From NCBI GenBank assembly GCA_958418815.1, contig CATZGB010000014.1, positions 3,919 through 67,918 of the forward strand: a stretch of 64,000 nt of DNA. The letters run 5' to 3'. Positions 1 through 8,635 of the stretch are shown piece by piece. The notes under the pieces were generated by a model. The model ran no database searches. It had not been told where the DNA came from and saw only the letters and a program-made list of their open reading frames with translations. The position numbers and the translations under genes were made by a program. Each line of letters starts with the position of its first letter. The stretch's first letter is position 1. The stretch is from an uncultured Bacteroidales bacterium. Lineage in GTDB: Bacteria; Bacteroidota; Bacteroidia; Bacteroidales; Muribaculaceae.

Positions 1-123
1 TGCCGCCAGCGCTTCGGTGATGCTCTTAGGGTTGCCGGGGGCAGTGAAACCCGACAGGCCGAGGGTGTTGCCGTTGCAAATCATTTCGGCTGCTTCAGCC
101 GCCGAGATAAATTCGTATCCCAT
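1..123 (-). CDS. Acetyl-CoA hydrolase/succinate CoA-transferase family protein, N-terminus only
   Basis: Only the first 41 codons are in the window; the gene runs off the left edge. The reverse-strand reading starts MGYEFISAAEAAEMI and continues with NTLGLSGFTAPGNPKSI. This matches the start of acetyl-CoA hydrolase/succinate:acetate CoA-transferases, where the GFT-x-x-G-x-PK loop contributes to the CoA site. Such enzymes move CoA between succinate and acetate in succinate/propionate-forming anaerobes. The ATG at 123 follows a good Bacteroidetes promoter at 160-191. The family is recognised from the N-terminus alone, so substrate preference cannot be judged. Confidence 0.7.
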   Translation of the reverse strand, partial: MGYEFISAAEAAEMICNGNTLGLSGFTAPGNPKSITEALAA

Positions 124-149
124 GATAGATTGGTTTCAGGTTTTTTTCG

Positions 150-157
150 TAATTTTG
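150..157 (+). promoter_or_regulatory. Possible miaB promoter (-7 element)
   Basis: TAATTTTG matches TAnnTTTG and lies about 95 nt before the miaB start. No TTTG sits 20 nt upstream. It lies back to back with the promoter of the leftward gene, separated by only two bases (158-159). Confidence 0.4.
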
Positions 158-159
158 CG

Positions 160-191
160 CAAAAATAAAGTATTTGTGCATCACTGACAAA
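160..191 (-). promoter_or_regulatory. Promoter of the CoA-transferase gene
   Basis: On the minus strand TATTTTTG (167-160) fits the Bacteroidetes -7 consensus TAnnTTTG. TTTG (191-188) lies exactly 20 nt upstream as the -33 element. The start codon is about 37 nt downstream. Confidence 0.6.
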
Positions 192-252
192 TTTATTCAG
201 GTGTTTTTCGGCATATTTCACGATTGCCGCTATTTAACGCCGTAATAATCAG

Positions 253-1611
253 ATGGAAAAAGACAAGAAACTCTTCATAGAGACCTACGGCTGCCAGATG
301 AATGTCGCCGACAGCGAGGTTGTGGCGTCGATTCTCGGGGTCAGCGGCTACGTCCAGGCGGCCACTCCCGAGGAGGCTGACGCGATACTGCTCAACACCT
401 GCTCCATACGCGACAACGCCGAGCAGAAGATAGTCAACCGCCTGCAATATCTGGCCTCATTGCGTCGCAAAAAGTCGGGTCGGCTTATCCTCGGTGTCAT
501 CGGCTGCATGGCCGAGCGTGTCAGGGACAACCTGATTGAAAACCACGGAGTCGATCTCGTGGCTGGGCCTGACGCGTATCTTGACCTCCCAAACCTTTTC
601 GCGTCGGTGGAGGCCGGGCAGAAGGCCATAAACGTGGAGCTGAGCACCACGGAGACTTACCGCGACGTGATACCGTCGCGAATCACCGGCAACCGCGTCA
701 GCGGTTTCGTGAGCATCATGCGCGGCTGCAACAACTTCTGTTCATACTGCATAGTGCCTTACACCCGCGGGCGTGAACGTTCACGCGAGACAGGAAGCAT
801 CCTCAACGAGGTGGCCGACTTGCGTGGACGAGGCTTCAAGGAGGTCACCCTCCTGGGGCAGAATGTGAACTCCTATTGTTACAGAGGGGAGGAAGCTTCG
901 CGGTATGCCGCCGATGGCTGTGAGGAGGTCGATTTCCCCAGGTTGCTGGAACTTGTCGCCCAGGCCGCTCCGGATATGAGGATTAGGTTCACCACATCCC
1001 ATCCAAAAGACATGAGCGACCAGACCATTGACATCATTGCCCGTTACGACAACATATGCAACCATGTCCATCTCCCTGTGCAATCCGGCTCCGACTCCGT
1101 GCTTAAGGCAATGAACCGCAAGTACACCAGGGAGTGGTATCTCGGGCGAGTGGCCGCCATCCGCAGCCGTATTCCTGATTGCGGATTGTCATCCGACCTC
1201 TTCACCGGCTTCCACGATGAGTCTGAAGAGGATTTCCAGCAGACACTTTCGCTGATGGAGGAAGCCGCCTTTGATTCGTCTTTCATGTTCAAGTATTCCG
1301 AGCGTCCGGGCACACTGGCCGCCCGCACGATGCCTGACAACATCCCGGAAGATGTCAAGATCGAACGCCTCAACCGTATGATAGCCTTGCAGAACCGTCT
1401 TTCGGCCGAATCCAACAAGCGCGACATCGGGAAGGTTTTCGAGGTGCTGGTGGAGGGTGTGTCAAAGCGCAGCACTGACCAGTGGGTCGGCCGCACGCAG
1501 CAGAACAAGACCTGTGTGTTCCCCCGGGGCGATTACCATACCGGCGATTTCGTCAAAGTGGTGGTGCGTGATGCCTCCTCCGCAACCTTGATTTGCGATC
1601 TGGCCGACTGA
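253..1611 (+). CDS. miaB: tRNA-2-methylthio-N6-dimethylallyladenosine synthase MiaB
   Basis: Radical-SAM methylthiotransferase that adds the 2-methylthio group to i6A at position 37 of tRNAs reading UNN codons. The 452-residue protein has the three-part family layout. The N-terminal methylthiotransferase domain has cysteines C14 (YGCQMN), C50 (NTCSIR) and C85 (IGCMAE) for the auxiliary cluster. The radical-SAM CxxxCxxC is C159/C163/C166 in RGCNNFCSYCIVPYTRGRE. A C-terminal TRAM domain starts near residue 385. The YTRGRERSR context separates MiaB from RimO and MtaB. The length is typical and the ATG start is supported by alignment to the family start. It is the first rightward gene, followed 89 nt later by ftsX, which has its own promoter. 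Confidence 0.96.
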   Translation: MEKDKKLFIETYGCQMNVADSEVVASILGVSGYVQAATPEEADAILLNTCSIRDNAEQKIVNRLQYLASLRRKKSGRLILGVIGCMAERVRDNLIENHGVDLVAGPDAYLDLPNLFASVEAGQKAINVELSTTETYRDVIPSRITGNRVSGFVSIMRGCNNFCSYCIVPYTRGRERSRETGSILNEVADLRGRGFKEVTLLGQNVNSYCYRGEEASRYAADGCEEVDFPRLLELVAQAAPDMRIRFTTSHPKDMSDQTIDIIARYDNICNHVHLPVQSGSDSVLKAMNRKYTREWYLGRVAAIRSRIPDCGLSSDLFTGFHDESEEDFQQTLSLMEEAAFDSSFMFKYSERPGTLAARTMPDNIPEDVKIERLNRMIALQNRLSAESNKRDIGKVFEVLVEGVSKRSTDQWVGRTQQNKTCVFPRGDYHTGDFVKVVVRDASSATLICDLAD

Positions 1612-1658
1612 CAGCGACCCCTGTTTAGGAATTTTAATACTTTAAATTGCCCTTGGCT

Positions 1659-1690
1659 ATTGACAAGGGCTTCCTGATGTTGTAATTTTG
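1659..1690 (+). promoter_or_regulatory. ftsX promoter, start codon 10 nt after the -7 box
   Basis: ATTG (1659-1662), 20 nt, then TAATTTTG (1683-1690). With a start site some 5-7 nt past the box, the mRNA leader would be only a few bases before the ATG at 1701. A 7-bp hairpin (GCCCTTG at 1649-1655 with CAAGGGC at 1664-1670) overlaps the -33 region and could be a weak miaB terminator. Confidence 0.55.
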
Positions 1691-1700
1691 CACGACAAAT

Positions 1701-2573
1701 ATGGAGAAAAAGAATCAGTCCCGCATCGCCGGGATGGGCGATCGTGTGACCTCCACCATAAGCGTCACCCTGGTGTTGTTCATCCTTGGCCTCGTGGCTT
1801 CGATAAATATCACGTTCAGCACCCTTGACCGGGAGCTGAAAGAGAAGATGGGATTTACCGTCGTGTTATGCGATTCGGTGCCTTCCGACAACATCGGGAA
1901 GCTCCGCGATTTGTGTGTGTCGGCCCCGTATGTCTCGGAATACAAATACCTGTCTCCCGAGGATGTCCTGAGGGAGGAAGCCGGAGCCGACGGGCCGGCG
2001 CTGGTCGAGATGCTCGGTGTCAATCCCTATTCCCCGATGTTTGACATCCGTGTCAAAAAAGACTGGGCCAATGTAGACAGCATCGCAGCCCTTGTCAGCC
2101 GTTGGAGCGCGTTCGAGGGGGTGGATGAGGTCTCGGTCAACACCGACATGGTTGAGAGCCTGACCCGCAACGCCCGTATGTTCAACACCGTGATGCTTGT
2201 CATAGCCGCGGCCCTGCTGCTGATTTCGTTCGTGCTTATCAACAACACGGTCAGGCTTACGGTGTATTCGCGCCGTTTCCTTATACACACGATGAAACTC
2301 GTGGGCGCTACCCCGGGATTCATACGACGCCCGTTCATACTGTCAAACCTCGTGCAGGGGGTGGTGGCCGGTATCGTCGCCTCCGGACTGCTTGCCGGGC
2401 TCATCGCCTGGGGCAAGAACTGGGACGAGGCCCTCGACCCGCTGCTGCCCTGGGCCACGGTCGCGGTCATATTCGTGGCGATTTTCATCACGGGTATGGC
2501 CATATGTGCCATCGCGGCCTTTTTCGCCACCAACCGCTATCTGCGGGCCGACTATGACGACATGTTCGAGTAG
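1701..2573 (+). CDS. ftsX: Cell division ABC transporter permease FtsX
   Basis: Integral membrane partner of the FtsE ATPase, which couples divisome assembly to activation of cell-wall hydrolases. The 290-residue protein shows the FtsX topology. There is a first membrane segment at about residues 15-38 (SVTLVLFILGLVASI) and a soluble domain up to about 160. Three further hydrophobic segments follow, including MLVIAAALLLISFVLI and ATVAVIFVAIFITGMAI. ftsE is not adjacent, as is usual in Bacteroidetes. The order ftsX, DUF3098 gene, uppP, truB, queA is conserved in this phylum and supports the call. The start ATG sits 10 nt after a -7 promoter box, so the transcript may be almost leaderless. Confidence 0.93.
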   Translation: MEKKNQSRIAGMGDRVTSTISVTLVLFILGLVASINITFSTLDRELKEKMGFTVVLCDSVPSDNIGKLRDLCVSAPYVSEYKYLSPEDVLREEAGADGPALVEMLGVNPYSPMFDIRVKKDWANVDSIAALVSRWSAFEGVDEVSVNTDMVESLTRNARMFNTVMLVIAAALLLISFVLINNTVRLTVYSRRFLIHTMKLVGATPGFIRRPFILSNLVQGVVAGIVASGLLAGLIAWGKNWDEALDPLLPWATVAVIFVAIFITGMAICAIAAFFATNRYLRADYDDMFE

Positions 2574-2613
2574 CGTGACATCTGATAACTAACATTGAGT
2601 ATCCACCCACCAC

Positions 2614-2949
2614 ATGGCAATACAACACAACAAAGCCGGCTCGACAGCCGGAATCCATTCCGGAAAGCGGCCTGACAGCCGCCTTGAGAAAGAGTCCCTT
2701 TCCCAGTTCCCTCTCGGAAAGAAAAATTTCGTGATGATGGCAATCGCCGGAGCCCTGATAATCGTCGGATTCCTGCTTATGCTCGGCGGAAGTTCGACCG
2801 AGGAAGCTTTCAATCCCGATATTTTCAGCGCTCGCCGCGTTGTTGTCGGCCCCACGATTTCGTTCCTCGGGTTCCTGTTCATGGGGTACGCCATAATACG
2901 CCGTCCCTCTGACTCCGCCGGAGCCTCGGTGGAGGAGAGCGAAAAGTGA
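2614..2949 (+). CDS. DUF3098 family small membrane protein
   Basis: A 111-residue protein of a conserved Bacteroidetes family of unknown function. A basic, Ser-rich N-terminal tail of about 35 residues precedes PLGKKNFVMMAIAGALII, the first of two membrane segments (about 38-60). The middle motif FNPDIFSARRVVVGP and a second segment (about 77-95, ending GYAIIRRP) complete the family pattern. It lies 40 nt after ftsX and 32 nt before uppP, a placement kept across the phylum. This suggests an envelope or division-related role, but none is established. Its function cannot be read from the sequence. Confidence 0.85.
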   Translation: MAIQHNKAGSTAGIHSGKRPDSRLEKESLSQFPLGKKNFVMMAIAGALIIVGFLLMLGGSSTEEAFNPDIFSARRVVVGPTISFLGFLFMGYAIIRRPSDSAGASVEESEK

Positions 2950-2981
2950 TACAAACCGGAATTGAATAAACAAGGAATAAG

Positions 2982-3857
2982 ATGGATTGGTTAGACGCTC
3001 TGATATTGGGCATAGTCCAGGGACTTGCCGAATATCTGCCCATAAGCTCAAGCGGACATATCGAGATATTCCGCGAGATTCTCGGCCTCAATCTCCCGGG
3101 AGAAGAGGCCCTTCAGTTGAATGTGGTGCTGCATGTCGCCACTGTGTTGTCTACTATTGTGGTGCTATGGCGCGAATTTGTGCCCCTCTGCACCTCCTTT
3201 TTCACATTCCGCAATGATGCCAACAGCCGGTATGTGTGGAAGATTCTTCTTTCGTGTATCCCCGTGGCCATTGTCGGAGTGCTTTTCAAGGATCAAGTAG
3301 AGCAATTCTTCGGAGTCAACGAGGGGGGAGGCGACAACCTCACACTGATAGGAATATGCCTTTGTGTCACAGCGACCCTGCTGGCTTTCGCGTATTTCAC
3401 AGGGCGCAAGGGCCTGTCGGCTGTCACCACGCGTGGCCGTGCCCCGATGCTGAAAGGGGACACAGGAGCGACTCCCGGACGCAACATCACCTGGTATGAC
3501 GCGTTCATCATCGGCTGCAGCCAGGCGATTGCCGTGCTGCCCGGTCTTAGCCGTTCAGGCACCACCATTGCCACCGGTATCATCATCGGTGACCGCCGCG
3601 AGCAGGTGGCCCAGTTCTCTTTCTTCATGGTCATCATCCCGATTCTCGGGGAGGCGCTTCTCGATTTCTTGAAGATGCTCAAGGCCCCAGAGGCTGAAAC
3701 CGCCCTCGGATGGTTGCCATTGCTGGTCGGTTTCCTTGCCGCTTTCATAGTGGGCTGCGCCGCCTGCAAATGGATGATTGAGATTGTCAAGAAGGGCAAA
3801 CTCATCTGGTTCTCTCTGTATTGCGTTGTGGTCGGAATCCTATGCATATGCTGGTGA
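2982..3857 (+). CDS. uppP: Undecaprenyl-diphosphatase UppP (BacA family)
   Basis: Inner-membrane phosphatase that recycles undecaprenyl pyrophosphate to the monophosphate carrier used for peptidoglycan, O-antigen and capsule export. It also gives bacitracin tolerance. The 291-residue polytopic protein carries the first conserved motif near residues 9-26 (GIVQGLAEYLPISSSGH) with the catalytic Glu. The second motif is PGLSRSGTTIATGI with the conserved Ser/Arg. Length and hydrophobic profile are normal for the family. It follows the DUF3098 gene in the conserved cluster and probably shares its transcript. Confidence 0.95.
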   Translation: MDWLDALILGIVQGLAEYLPISSSGHIEIFREILGLNLPGEEALQLNVVLHVATVLSTIVVLWREFVPLCTSFFTFRNDANSRYVWKILLSCIPVAIVGVLFKDQVEQFFGVNEGGGDNLTLIGICLCVTATLLAFAYFTGRKGLSAVTTRGRAPMLKGDTGATPGRNITWYDAFIIGCSQAIAVLPGLSRSGTTIATGIIIGDRREQVAQFSFFMVIIPILGEALLDFLKMLKAPEAETALGWLPLLVGFLAAFIVGCAACKWMIEIVKKGKLIWFSLYCVVVGILCICW

Positions 3858-3904
3858 CCACCCCGCTTTGACCTGTTTTAACCACGTTACAACTATTTTT
3901 TCTC

Positions 3905-4780
3905 TTGGATAACAACAACAAATCTGGGATAACACAACCACTCGACCTACATCAGGGATGTGTGTGGGCAGTTGACAAACCATTGGGATGGTCTTCATTC
4001 CATGTGGTGAAGAAACTGCGCGGAGCGTTGTTGGGACGGGTGCGCCACGCCGGAGTCAGGAAGCTCAAGGTAGGCCATGCCGGGACGCTTGACCCGCTTG
4101 CCTCAGGGGTCATGCTGATATGCCTCGGGAAAGCAACCAAGCAGATTGACATCCTGCAGGCAGGCGTGAAAGAGTATGTGGCCACATTGCAGCTCGGAGC
4201 CACAACCCCGTCATTTGACCAGGAGACACCCGTGGATGCCGTATATCCCACAGAACATATCGACCGCAAGCTGATTGACGATGTCTTGCCCCGTTTTGTG
4301 GGCACCATCAGCCAGGTGCCTCCGGCATATTCGGCCTGCAAGGTGGACGGCAAACGGGCCTACAAGATGGCACGCGGAGGGGAGGCGGTGGAGCTTAAAC
4401 CCAAGACCCTCGTTATCGACCAGATTGAAGTTGTCGATTTCGACTCCTCTGCCATGCTGTTGACATTGCGTGTGGTCTGTTCGAAAGGCACATACATAAG
4501 GGCGCTTGCCCGCGACATAGGGGAGGCCCTCGGCTCGGGAGCGCATCTTGCGGCATTGCGGCGCACCCGGGTGGGTGACTATCCCATAGAACGTTGCCTT
4601 GAAATTGATGACGCCGTGGCGGAGATATACCGCTCGGAGATACATATAGCCCAACCCGATGGGGAAGAGCCGCTGGTGATACCTCCCGGAGAATATCATC
4701 AGGATGAGAAAACCGCCCAAGCCGACCGCCGCGACATATTGACCTACCAGGAACGGATGGCAAAAAACACCCGTGACTGA
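3905..4780 (+). CDS. truB: tRNA pseudouridine(55) synthase TruB
   Basis: Makes pseudouridine at U55 in the T-loop of nearly all tRNAs. The catalytic motif KVGHAGTLDPLASGVM contains the nucleophile Asp. VDKPLGWSSFHVVKKLR near the N-terminus and KGTYIRALARDIGE in the second half are family signatures. No ATG is in frame between the upstream stop at 3869-3871 and the conserved region. Translation must therefore begin at a rare codon, TTG at 3905 (291 residues) or possibly the GTG at 3962, only a few codons before the conserved block. The last ~40 residues form an Asp/Glu-rich tail after the catalytic domain. It is part of the uppP-truB-queA run. Confidence 0.93.
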   Translation: MDNNNKSGITQPLDLHQGCVWAVDKPLGWSSFHVVKKLRGALLGRVRHAGVRKLKVGHAGTLDPLASGVMLICLGKATKQIDILQAGVKEYVATLQLGATTPSFDQETPVDAVYPTEHIDRKLIDDVLPRFVGTISQVPPAYSACKVDGKRAYKMARGGEAVELKPKTLVIDQIEVVDFDSSAMLLTLRVVCSKGTYIRALARDIGEALGSGAHLAALRRTRVGDYPIERCLEIDDAVAEIYRSEIHIAQPDGEEPLVIPPGEYHQDEKTAQADRRDILTYQERMAKNTRD

Positions 4781-4838
4781 GATTTGAATCAACCATAAAA
4801 ATACACCATCCCAACACAAAATATCCCATTTACATCAT

Positions 4839-5891
4839 ATGAAGCTTTCACAGTTCAAATTCAAGCTCCCAGAAGCCCTGATTGCCCAGACCCCGGCCCT
4901 GCATCGTGACGAGTGCCGTCTGATGGTGGTTCACCGTAAGACCGGAGAAATCGAGCACAAGGAATTCAAAGATGTCATCCAGTATTTCGACGATGGCGAC
5001 GTGATGGTTTTCAACGACACGAAGGTGTTCCCGGCCCGTCTTTACGGCAACAAGGAGAAGACCGGAGCGCGAATCGAAGTGTTTCTGCTCAGGGAGCTGA
5101 ATCCCGAGCACAAACTATGGGATGTGCTGGTGGAGCCGGCACGCAAAATCCGCATCGGCAACAAGCTGTATTTCGGAGAGGACGAATCGATGGTGGCCGA
5201 GGTGATAGACAACACCACATCGCGCGGCCGCACACTCCGTTTCCTCTATGACGGCCCCCATGAGGAGTTCAAGGGTGCCCTCTACTCCTTGGGGCAGACT
5301 CCGCTGCCCGAATATATCAAGCGTGAGGCCAACGAGGAGGATGCTGAGGCTTACCAGACCATTTTCGCCAAGAACGAAGGGGCGGTGGTCGCGCCTTCTG
5401 CCGGCATACATTTCAGCCGCGAATTGATGAAAAGGCTTGAAATCAAGGGTGTGGAGCAGGGATTCCTGACCGTTCACTGCGGACTTGGAGCTTTCCGCGA
5501 GATTGATGTCGAAGACCTGACCAAACATCGTATGGACTCGGAAGACATGTCTGTCACAGAGGACCTTGTGGAGATGGTCAACCATGCCAAAGACAATGGC
5601 AAAAGGGTATGCGCCGTCGGCACTTCGACCCTGCGCGGTATCGCGAGCGCGGTCAGCATGGGCGGACATATGAAGACTTACACCGGATGGACCAACAAGT
5701 TCATCTTCCCGCCATATGACTTCACTGTCAGCACCTCCCTGATTACGGGCTTCCATATGCCGTACTCAACGATGCTGATGATGGTTTGCGCCTTTGGCGG
5801 CTATGAGCTTGTCATGAAGGCATATGATGTGGCCGTGAAGGAGGGATACAAGTTCGGTGCCTATGGCGATGCCATGCTGGTCATTGACTGA
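4839..5891 (+). CDS. queA: S-adenosylmethionine:tRNA ribosyltransferase-isomerase QueA
   Basis: Penultimate step of queuosine synthesis: transfers and isomerises the ribose of SAM onto preQ1 at tRNA position 34, giving epoxyqueuosine. The 350-residue protein has the family's N-terminal FKLPEALIAQTPALHRDECRL region, VMVFNDTKVFPARLYG, and the C-terminal blocks VGTSTLRGIAS, FIFPPYDF and TGFHMPYSTMLMMVCAF. Length is typical. It follows truB by 58 nt. Together with miaB and truB it makes this stretch rich in tRNA-modification genes, which is a known synteny in the phylum rather than a special pathway. Confidence 0.96.
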   Translation: MKLSQFKFKLPEALIAQTPALHRDECRLMVVHRKTGEIEHKEFKDVIQYFDDGDVMVFNDTKVFPARLYGNKEKTGARIEVFLLRELNPEHKLWDVLVEPARKIRIGNKLYFGEDESMVAEVIDNTTSRGRTLRFLYDGPHEEFKGALYSLGQTPLPEYIKREANEEDAEAYQTIFAKNEGAVVAPSAGIHFSRELMKRLEIKGVEQGFLTVHCGLGAFREIDVEDLTKHRMDSEDMSVTEDLVEMVNHAKDNGKRVCAVGTSTLRGIASAVSMGGHMKTYTGWTNKFIFPPYDFTVSTSLITGFHMPYSTMLMMVCAFGGYELVMKAYDVAVKEGYKFGAYGDAMLVID

Positions 5892-5927
5892 TTTTGTCAC
5901 AGGTAATAGCATTAAACAGCCGAGACT

Positions 5928-6446
5928 ATGATTATCGATGAAAGAGAGAGCCGCAGGGAGCGGGTGATAGAGGCCGGTCGCCGCATGATGACCGCCGCCC
6001 GCACAGCTCCCAAAGCCAAGGGAGTGGATATCCTCGAGTGCTGCCTGCTGACAGGTGATGACATCCGTCGGCTGTCGGAGGTCATGCTTGAACTTCATGA
6101 GGAAACTGGCCGCCCGGTCTACAAACGCGACAGCGGCAACATCCTGCAGGCCGACTGTGTGCTGGTGATAGCCACCCGCTCGCAGATGATGGGACTCAAC
6201 TGCGGACACTGCGGTTTCCCCTCCTGTGGCGACAAGCCTGGAAACGTGCCATGCGCGTTCAACCCTACCGATGTCGGCATAGCGATAGGTTCGGCCGTGG
6301 CCACGGCTGCCGATGAGAGGGTCGACACCCGTGTGATGTTCTCTGCGGGAATGGGCGCGGAACGTATGGGTCTTTTGCCCGGCTGCAGCCAGTATTTCGC
6401 CATACCGGTGTCGGCATCCTCCAAATCGCCGTTTTTTGACCGCTGA
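5928..6446 (+). CDS. DUF2148 ferredoxin-like domain protein
   Basis: A 172-residue protein of the DUF2148 family. A Cys cluster C92, C95, C100 and C109 in the motif NCGHCGFPSCGDKPG is suited to an iron-sulfur cluster. The C-terminal half (VGIAIGSAVATAADERVDTRVMF) resembles an alpha/beta fold with a Gly-rich turn. Related proteins in anaerobes are annotated as ferredoxin-like, and their partners are unknown. It lies 36 nt after queA and ends convergent with comF, leaving a 17-nt gap with no visible terminator. Confidence 0.75.
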   Translation: MIIDERESRRERVIEAGRRMMTAARTAPKAKGVDILECCLLTGDDIRRLSEVMLELHEETGRPVYKRDSGNILQADCVLVIATRSQMMGLNCGHCGFPSCGDKPGNVPCAFNPTDVGIAIGSAVATAADERVDTRVMFSAGMGAERMGLLPGCSQYFAIPVSASSKSPFFDR

Positions 6447-6463
6447 TTGCTGCCGTGCCCCTT

Positions 6464-7228
6464 TCACTGGCCAAGGCGTGTCGCCGCGAGCGAGAGGATT
6501 GACAGTCGCAGCCCCTCGACATTGTTGTGGAGGACACGCGCGCATGACAATATGGTGGAGCCGGTGGTTATCACATCGTCGACAAGCAGCACATGCTTTC
6601 CGGCGAGCATATCCGGCTCGATTACTTTGAACACATCAAGGGGCGCCGAACGGCGCTCCTTTCCTGTTTTATGGGTCTGGGTAGTGTGTCTGCGCTTCGC
6701 CCTGAGGTTGTATGACACGGGAATCGCAGAGACATCGCTTATGCCCCGGGCTATGTAATCTGTCTGGTTGTAGCCGCGCCGCAGCCTTTTTGACCAATGT
6801 ACAGGCACCGGTATTATCAGGTCTATGTCATCAAGGAACCCGGCAGGGCGCAGTTCGCGGGCGAATTCGCGGGCGAGGCTACGGTTTATGGCCGGCTGGT
6901 CGTTGTATTTCGCGTCGCGTATCAGACGGCTGTATGGGCTGCTGTTCTTGTAGAAGAAATATGATGCGGCTTTCTCGATGGGGGCGTTTATGTCGACAAG
7001 CTTGTGGAGCAGCTCGTTGTCGGCTGACAGATGGTAGCCCGTGCGCGGCAGTTTCCACAGGCATTCAAGACACAACAGGTTCTCACCTTTCACCAGTCCC
7101 TTGTGGCATACAGGGCAACATACCGGGAAAAACATCCGCGACAGGTCATACGCAAGTTCCCCGGCATGGCGACACAGATTTCTCGCGGTCTCTTTGACGC
7201 GATGGCTTATGTCGTGGCGGGTGTTCAT
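6464..7228 (-). CDS. comF: ComF family phosphoribosyltransferase-like protein
   Basis: 254 residues. An N-terminal zinc ribbon has the pairs C38/C41 (CPVC) and C53/C56 (CLEC). It is followed by a PRTase domain with PVPVHWSKRLRRGYNQTDYIA and the PRPP loop VLLVDDVITTGST. ComF homologues are needed for DNA uptake in naturally competent bacteria, but in Bacteroidetes a competence role is not shown. It is the last gene of a long leftward run, overlapping recX by 4 nt. The first ~30 residues before the ribbon are not conserved, so a later start is possible. Confidence 0.88.
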   Translation of the reverse strand: MNTRHDISHRVKETARNLCRHAGELAYDLSRMFFPVCCPVCHKGLVKGENLLCLECLWKLPRTGYHLSADNELLHKLVDINAPIEKAASYFFYKNSSPYSRLIRDAKYNDQPAINRSLAREFARELRPAGFLDDIDLIIPVPVHWSKRLRRGYNQTDYIARGISDVSAIPVSYNLRAKRRHTTQTHKTGKERRSAPLDVFKVIEPDMLAGKHVLLVDDVITTGSTILSCARVLHNNVEGLRLSILSLAATRLGQ

Positions 7229-7731
7229 TCCTGTTCTCCCCAGGTTGCCGGGTCTTTGACTAACCCTGACACGATTGAAGACTCAAATCCCCGGCTGAGT
7301 CCGGCGCGGTACAGTTTTGTGCGTCCCTCATAAGTGAAACCTTCCTTAATCGTGCGCGCCTTGGCCGAGAGGAAGTCTCTGACAATCTCGCGGTAATCAT
7401 CGTCGTCAATCTCGTCGAAAGCCTCATCTATCAGTGTTGTGTCTACTCGCTTGGCTTTCAGTGCCATCACGATTTTCATACGTCCCCACTTGTTGTAGAG
7501 CAGCTTGTCGCGGACAAACGCCGAGGCGAAACGGCTGTCGTCAAAAAATCTGCGACGTTCGAGCGAGTCAAGAATCCTCTCAGACTCATCAGGGAACATC
7601 CCCCACTTGCGCAGCTTCTCTGACAGTTCATAGCGGCAATGCTCTCCGCCTGCGCATAATGATTCCAGACGCTGAAGAGCTATCTCCTCAGTCAGTTTCT
7701 TTTTTGGCCGAAAGGAAGCGTTGCTTGCCAT
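7225..7731 (-). CDS. recX: Regulatory protein RecX
   Basis: Small modulator of RecA filament activity. The 168-residue protein has the three-helix RecX repeats, visible as ALQRLESLCAGGEHCRYELSE, LERRRFFDDSRFASAFVRDK and GRMKIVMALKAKRVDTTLI. The ATG at 7731 lies inside prmC, giving a 44-nt overlap. No other ATG is available before the conserved region. It also overlaps comF by 4 nt, so prmC, recX and comF are translationally packed. recA itself is not in the window. Confidence 0.9.
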   Translation of the reverse strand: MASNASFRPKKKLTEEIALQRLESLCAGGEHCRYELSEKLRKWGMFPDESERILDSLERRRFFDDSRFASAFVRDKLLYNKWGRMKIVMALKAKRVDTTLIDEAFDEIDDDDYREIVRDFLSAKARTIKEGFTYEGRTKLYRAGLSRGFESSIVSGLVKDPATWGEQE

Positions 7732-8584
7732 ATGAGTCGCGGGTTAATGTCACTTCTGTGAATCCGAGGCTTTCAGCTTCCTGTCGCAGCTGCGAGGCAT
7801 ACTCGGGGTTTATCTCAAAATAGATTTTGCCGCCGGGCGACAGCAGGGAGCCATTGGCCACGCGGAGCAGGGCGGTGTAGAATTTCAACGGGTCGGAGTC
7901 AGGGACGAAGAGTGCCGATGCGGGTTCATAGTCAAGCACATTGCGGTCCATCTTCGCTTTCTCCTTCTCCGCAATGTAGGGAGGGTTGCTCACGATGATG
8001 TCGAATGTCTCCCCCTCAAGTCCGTCGGGCAGCGACAGGATGTCGGTATGCCTGAAGTCTATCGCGGCCCGCAGCTGACGTGCGTTCTCTGCCGCCACCT
8101 CAAGAGCTTTGCCGCTAATGTCGATAGCCGTGACCTCAGGGAAAAGAAGGTTGCGCGACAGGGCAATGGCTATGCATCCCGAACCTGTGCCGGCGTCAAG
8201 CACCCGCAGGTCTTTGGCGGGATTCTCCTTGACGATGATGTCGACAAGCTCGGCTGTCTCGGGCCGGGGAATGAGAGTGTCTCGGGTGACCTTCAATTTC
8301 ATCCCGTAAAAATCGGCATTGCCGAAAATCTGTTGTATCGGTTCGTCGTCGAGGAGGCGGCCGACAACCATGTCTACTTTTCCGGTGATGAAGCTGCTGA
8401 TCGGTTCATCCTGCCGGATTGCGATTTCCACAGGATTCCATCCTTTTAGGTTCTCGAAAATAATGCGTGACATCTCCCTGGCCTCACCCGCGCCATATTT
8501 GGGCGAGAGGCGGTTGATTATTCCGGCTATGACCGACTTTAGCGGGGTGCCGGTTTCTTCTGGAGTCATGTTTTCGTTGTGCAT
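7688..8584 (-). CDS. prmC: Peptide chain release factor N5-glutamine methyltransferase PrmC (HemK)
   Basis: Methylates the Gln of the GGQ motif in RF1 and RF2, improving translation termination. The 298-residue protein has an N-terminal helical substrate domain with QQIFGNADFYGMKLKVTRD. The SAM-binding motif is VLDAGTGSGCIAIALS and the catalytic NPPY motif is FDIIVSNPPYIAE. Length is normal. It lies 51 nt downstream of neuB in the same orientation and overlaps recX, so it may be cotranscribed with the nonulosonic-acid genes. Confidence 0.94.
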   Translation of the reverse strand: MHNENMTPEETGTPLKSVIAGIINRLSPKYGAGEAREMSRIIFENLKGWNPVEIAIRQDEPISSFITGKVDMVVGRLLDDEPIQQIFGNADFYGMKLKVTRDTLIPRPETAELVDIIVKENPAKDLRVLDAGTGSGCIAIALSRNLLFPEVTAIDISGKALEVAAENARQLRAAIDFRHTDILSLPDGLEGETFDIIVSNPPYIAEKEKAKMDRNVLDYEPASALFVPDSDPLKFYTALLRVANGSLLSPGGKIYFEINPEYASQLRQEAESLGFTEVTLTRDSYGKQRFLSAKKETD

Positions 8585-8635
8585 ACAGATATAACAATCC
8601 GAAGGATGGATAGGCTTGGGGCTGTGTCAGGCAAA

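Noticed and set aside
1649..1670. Independent terminator after miaB
   Set aside because: A 7-bp stem exists but no T-run follows and it overlaps the ftsX promoter; noted only within that promoter entry.
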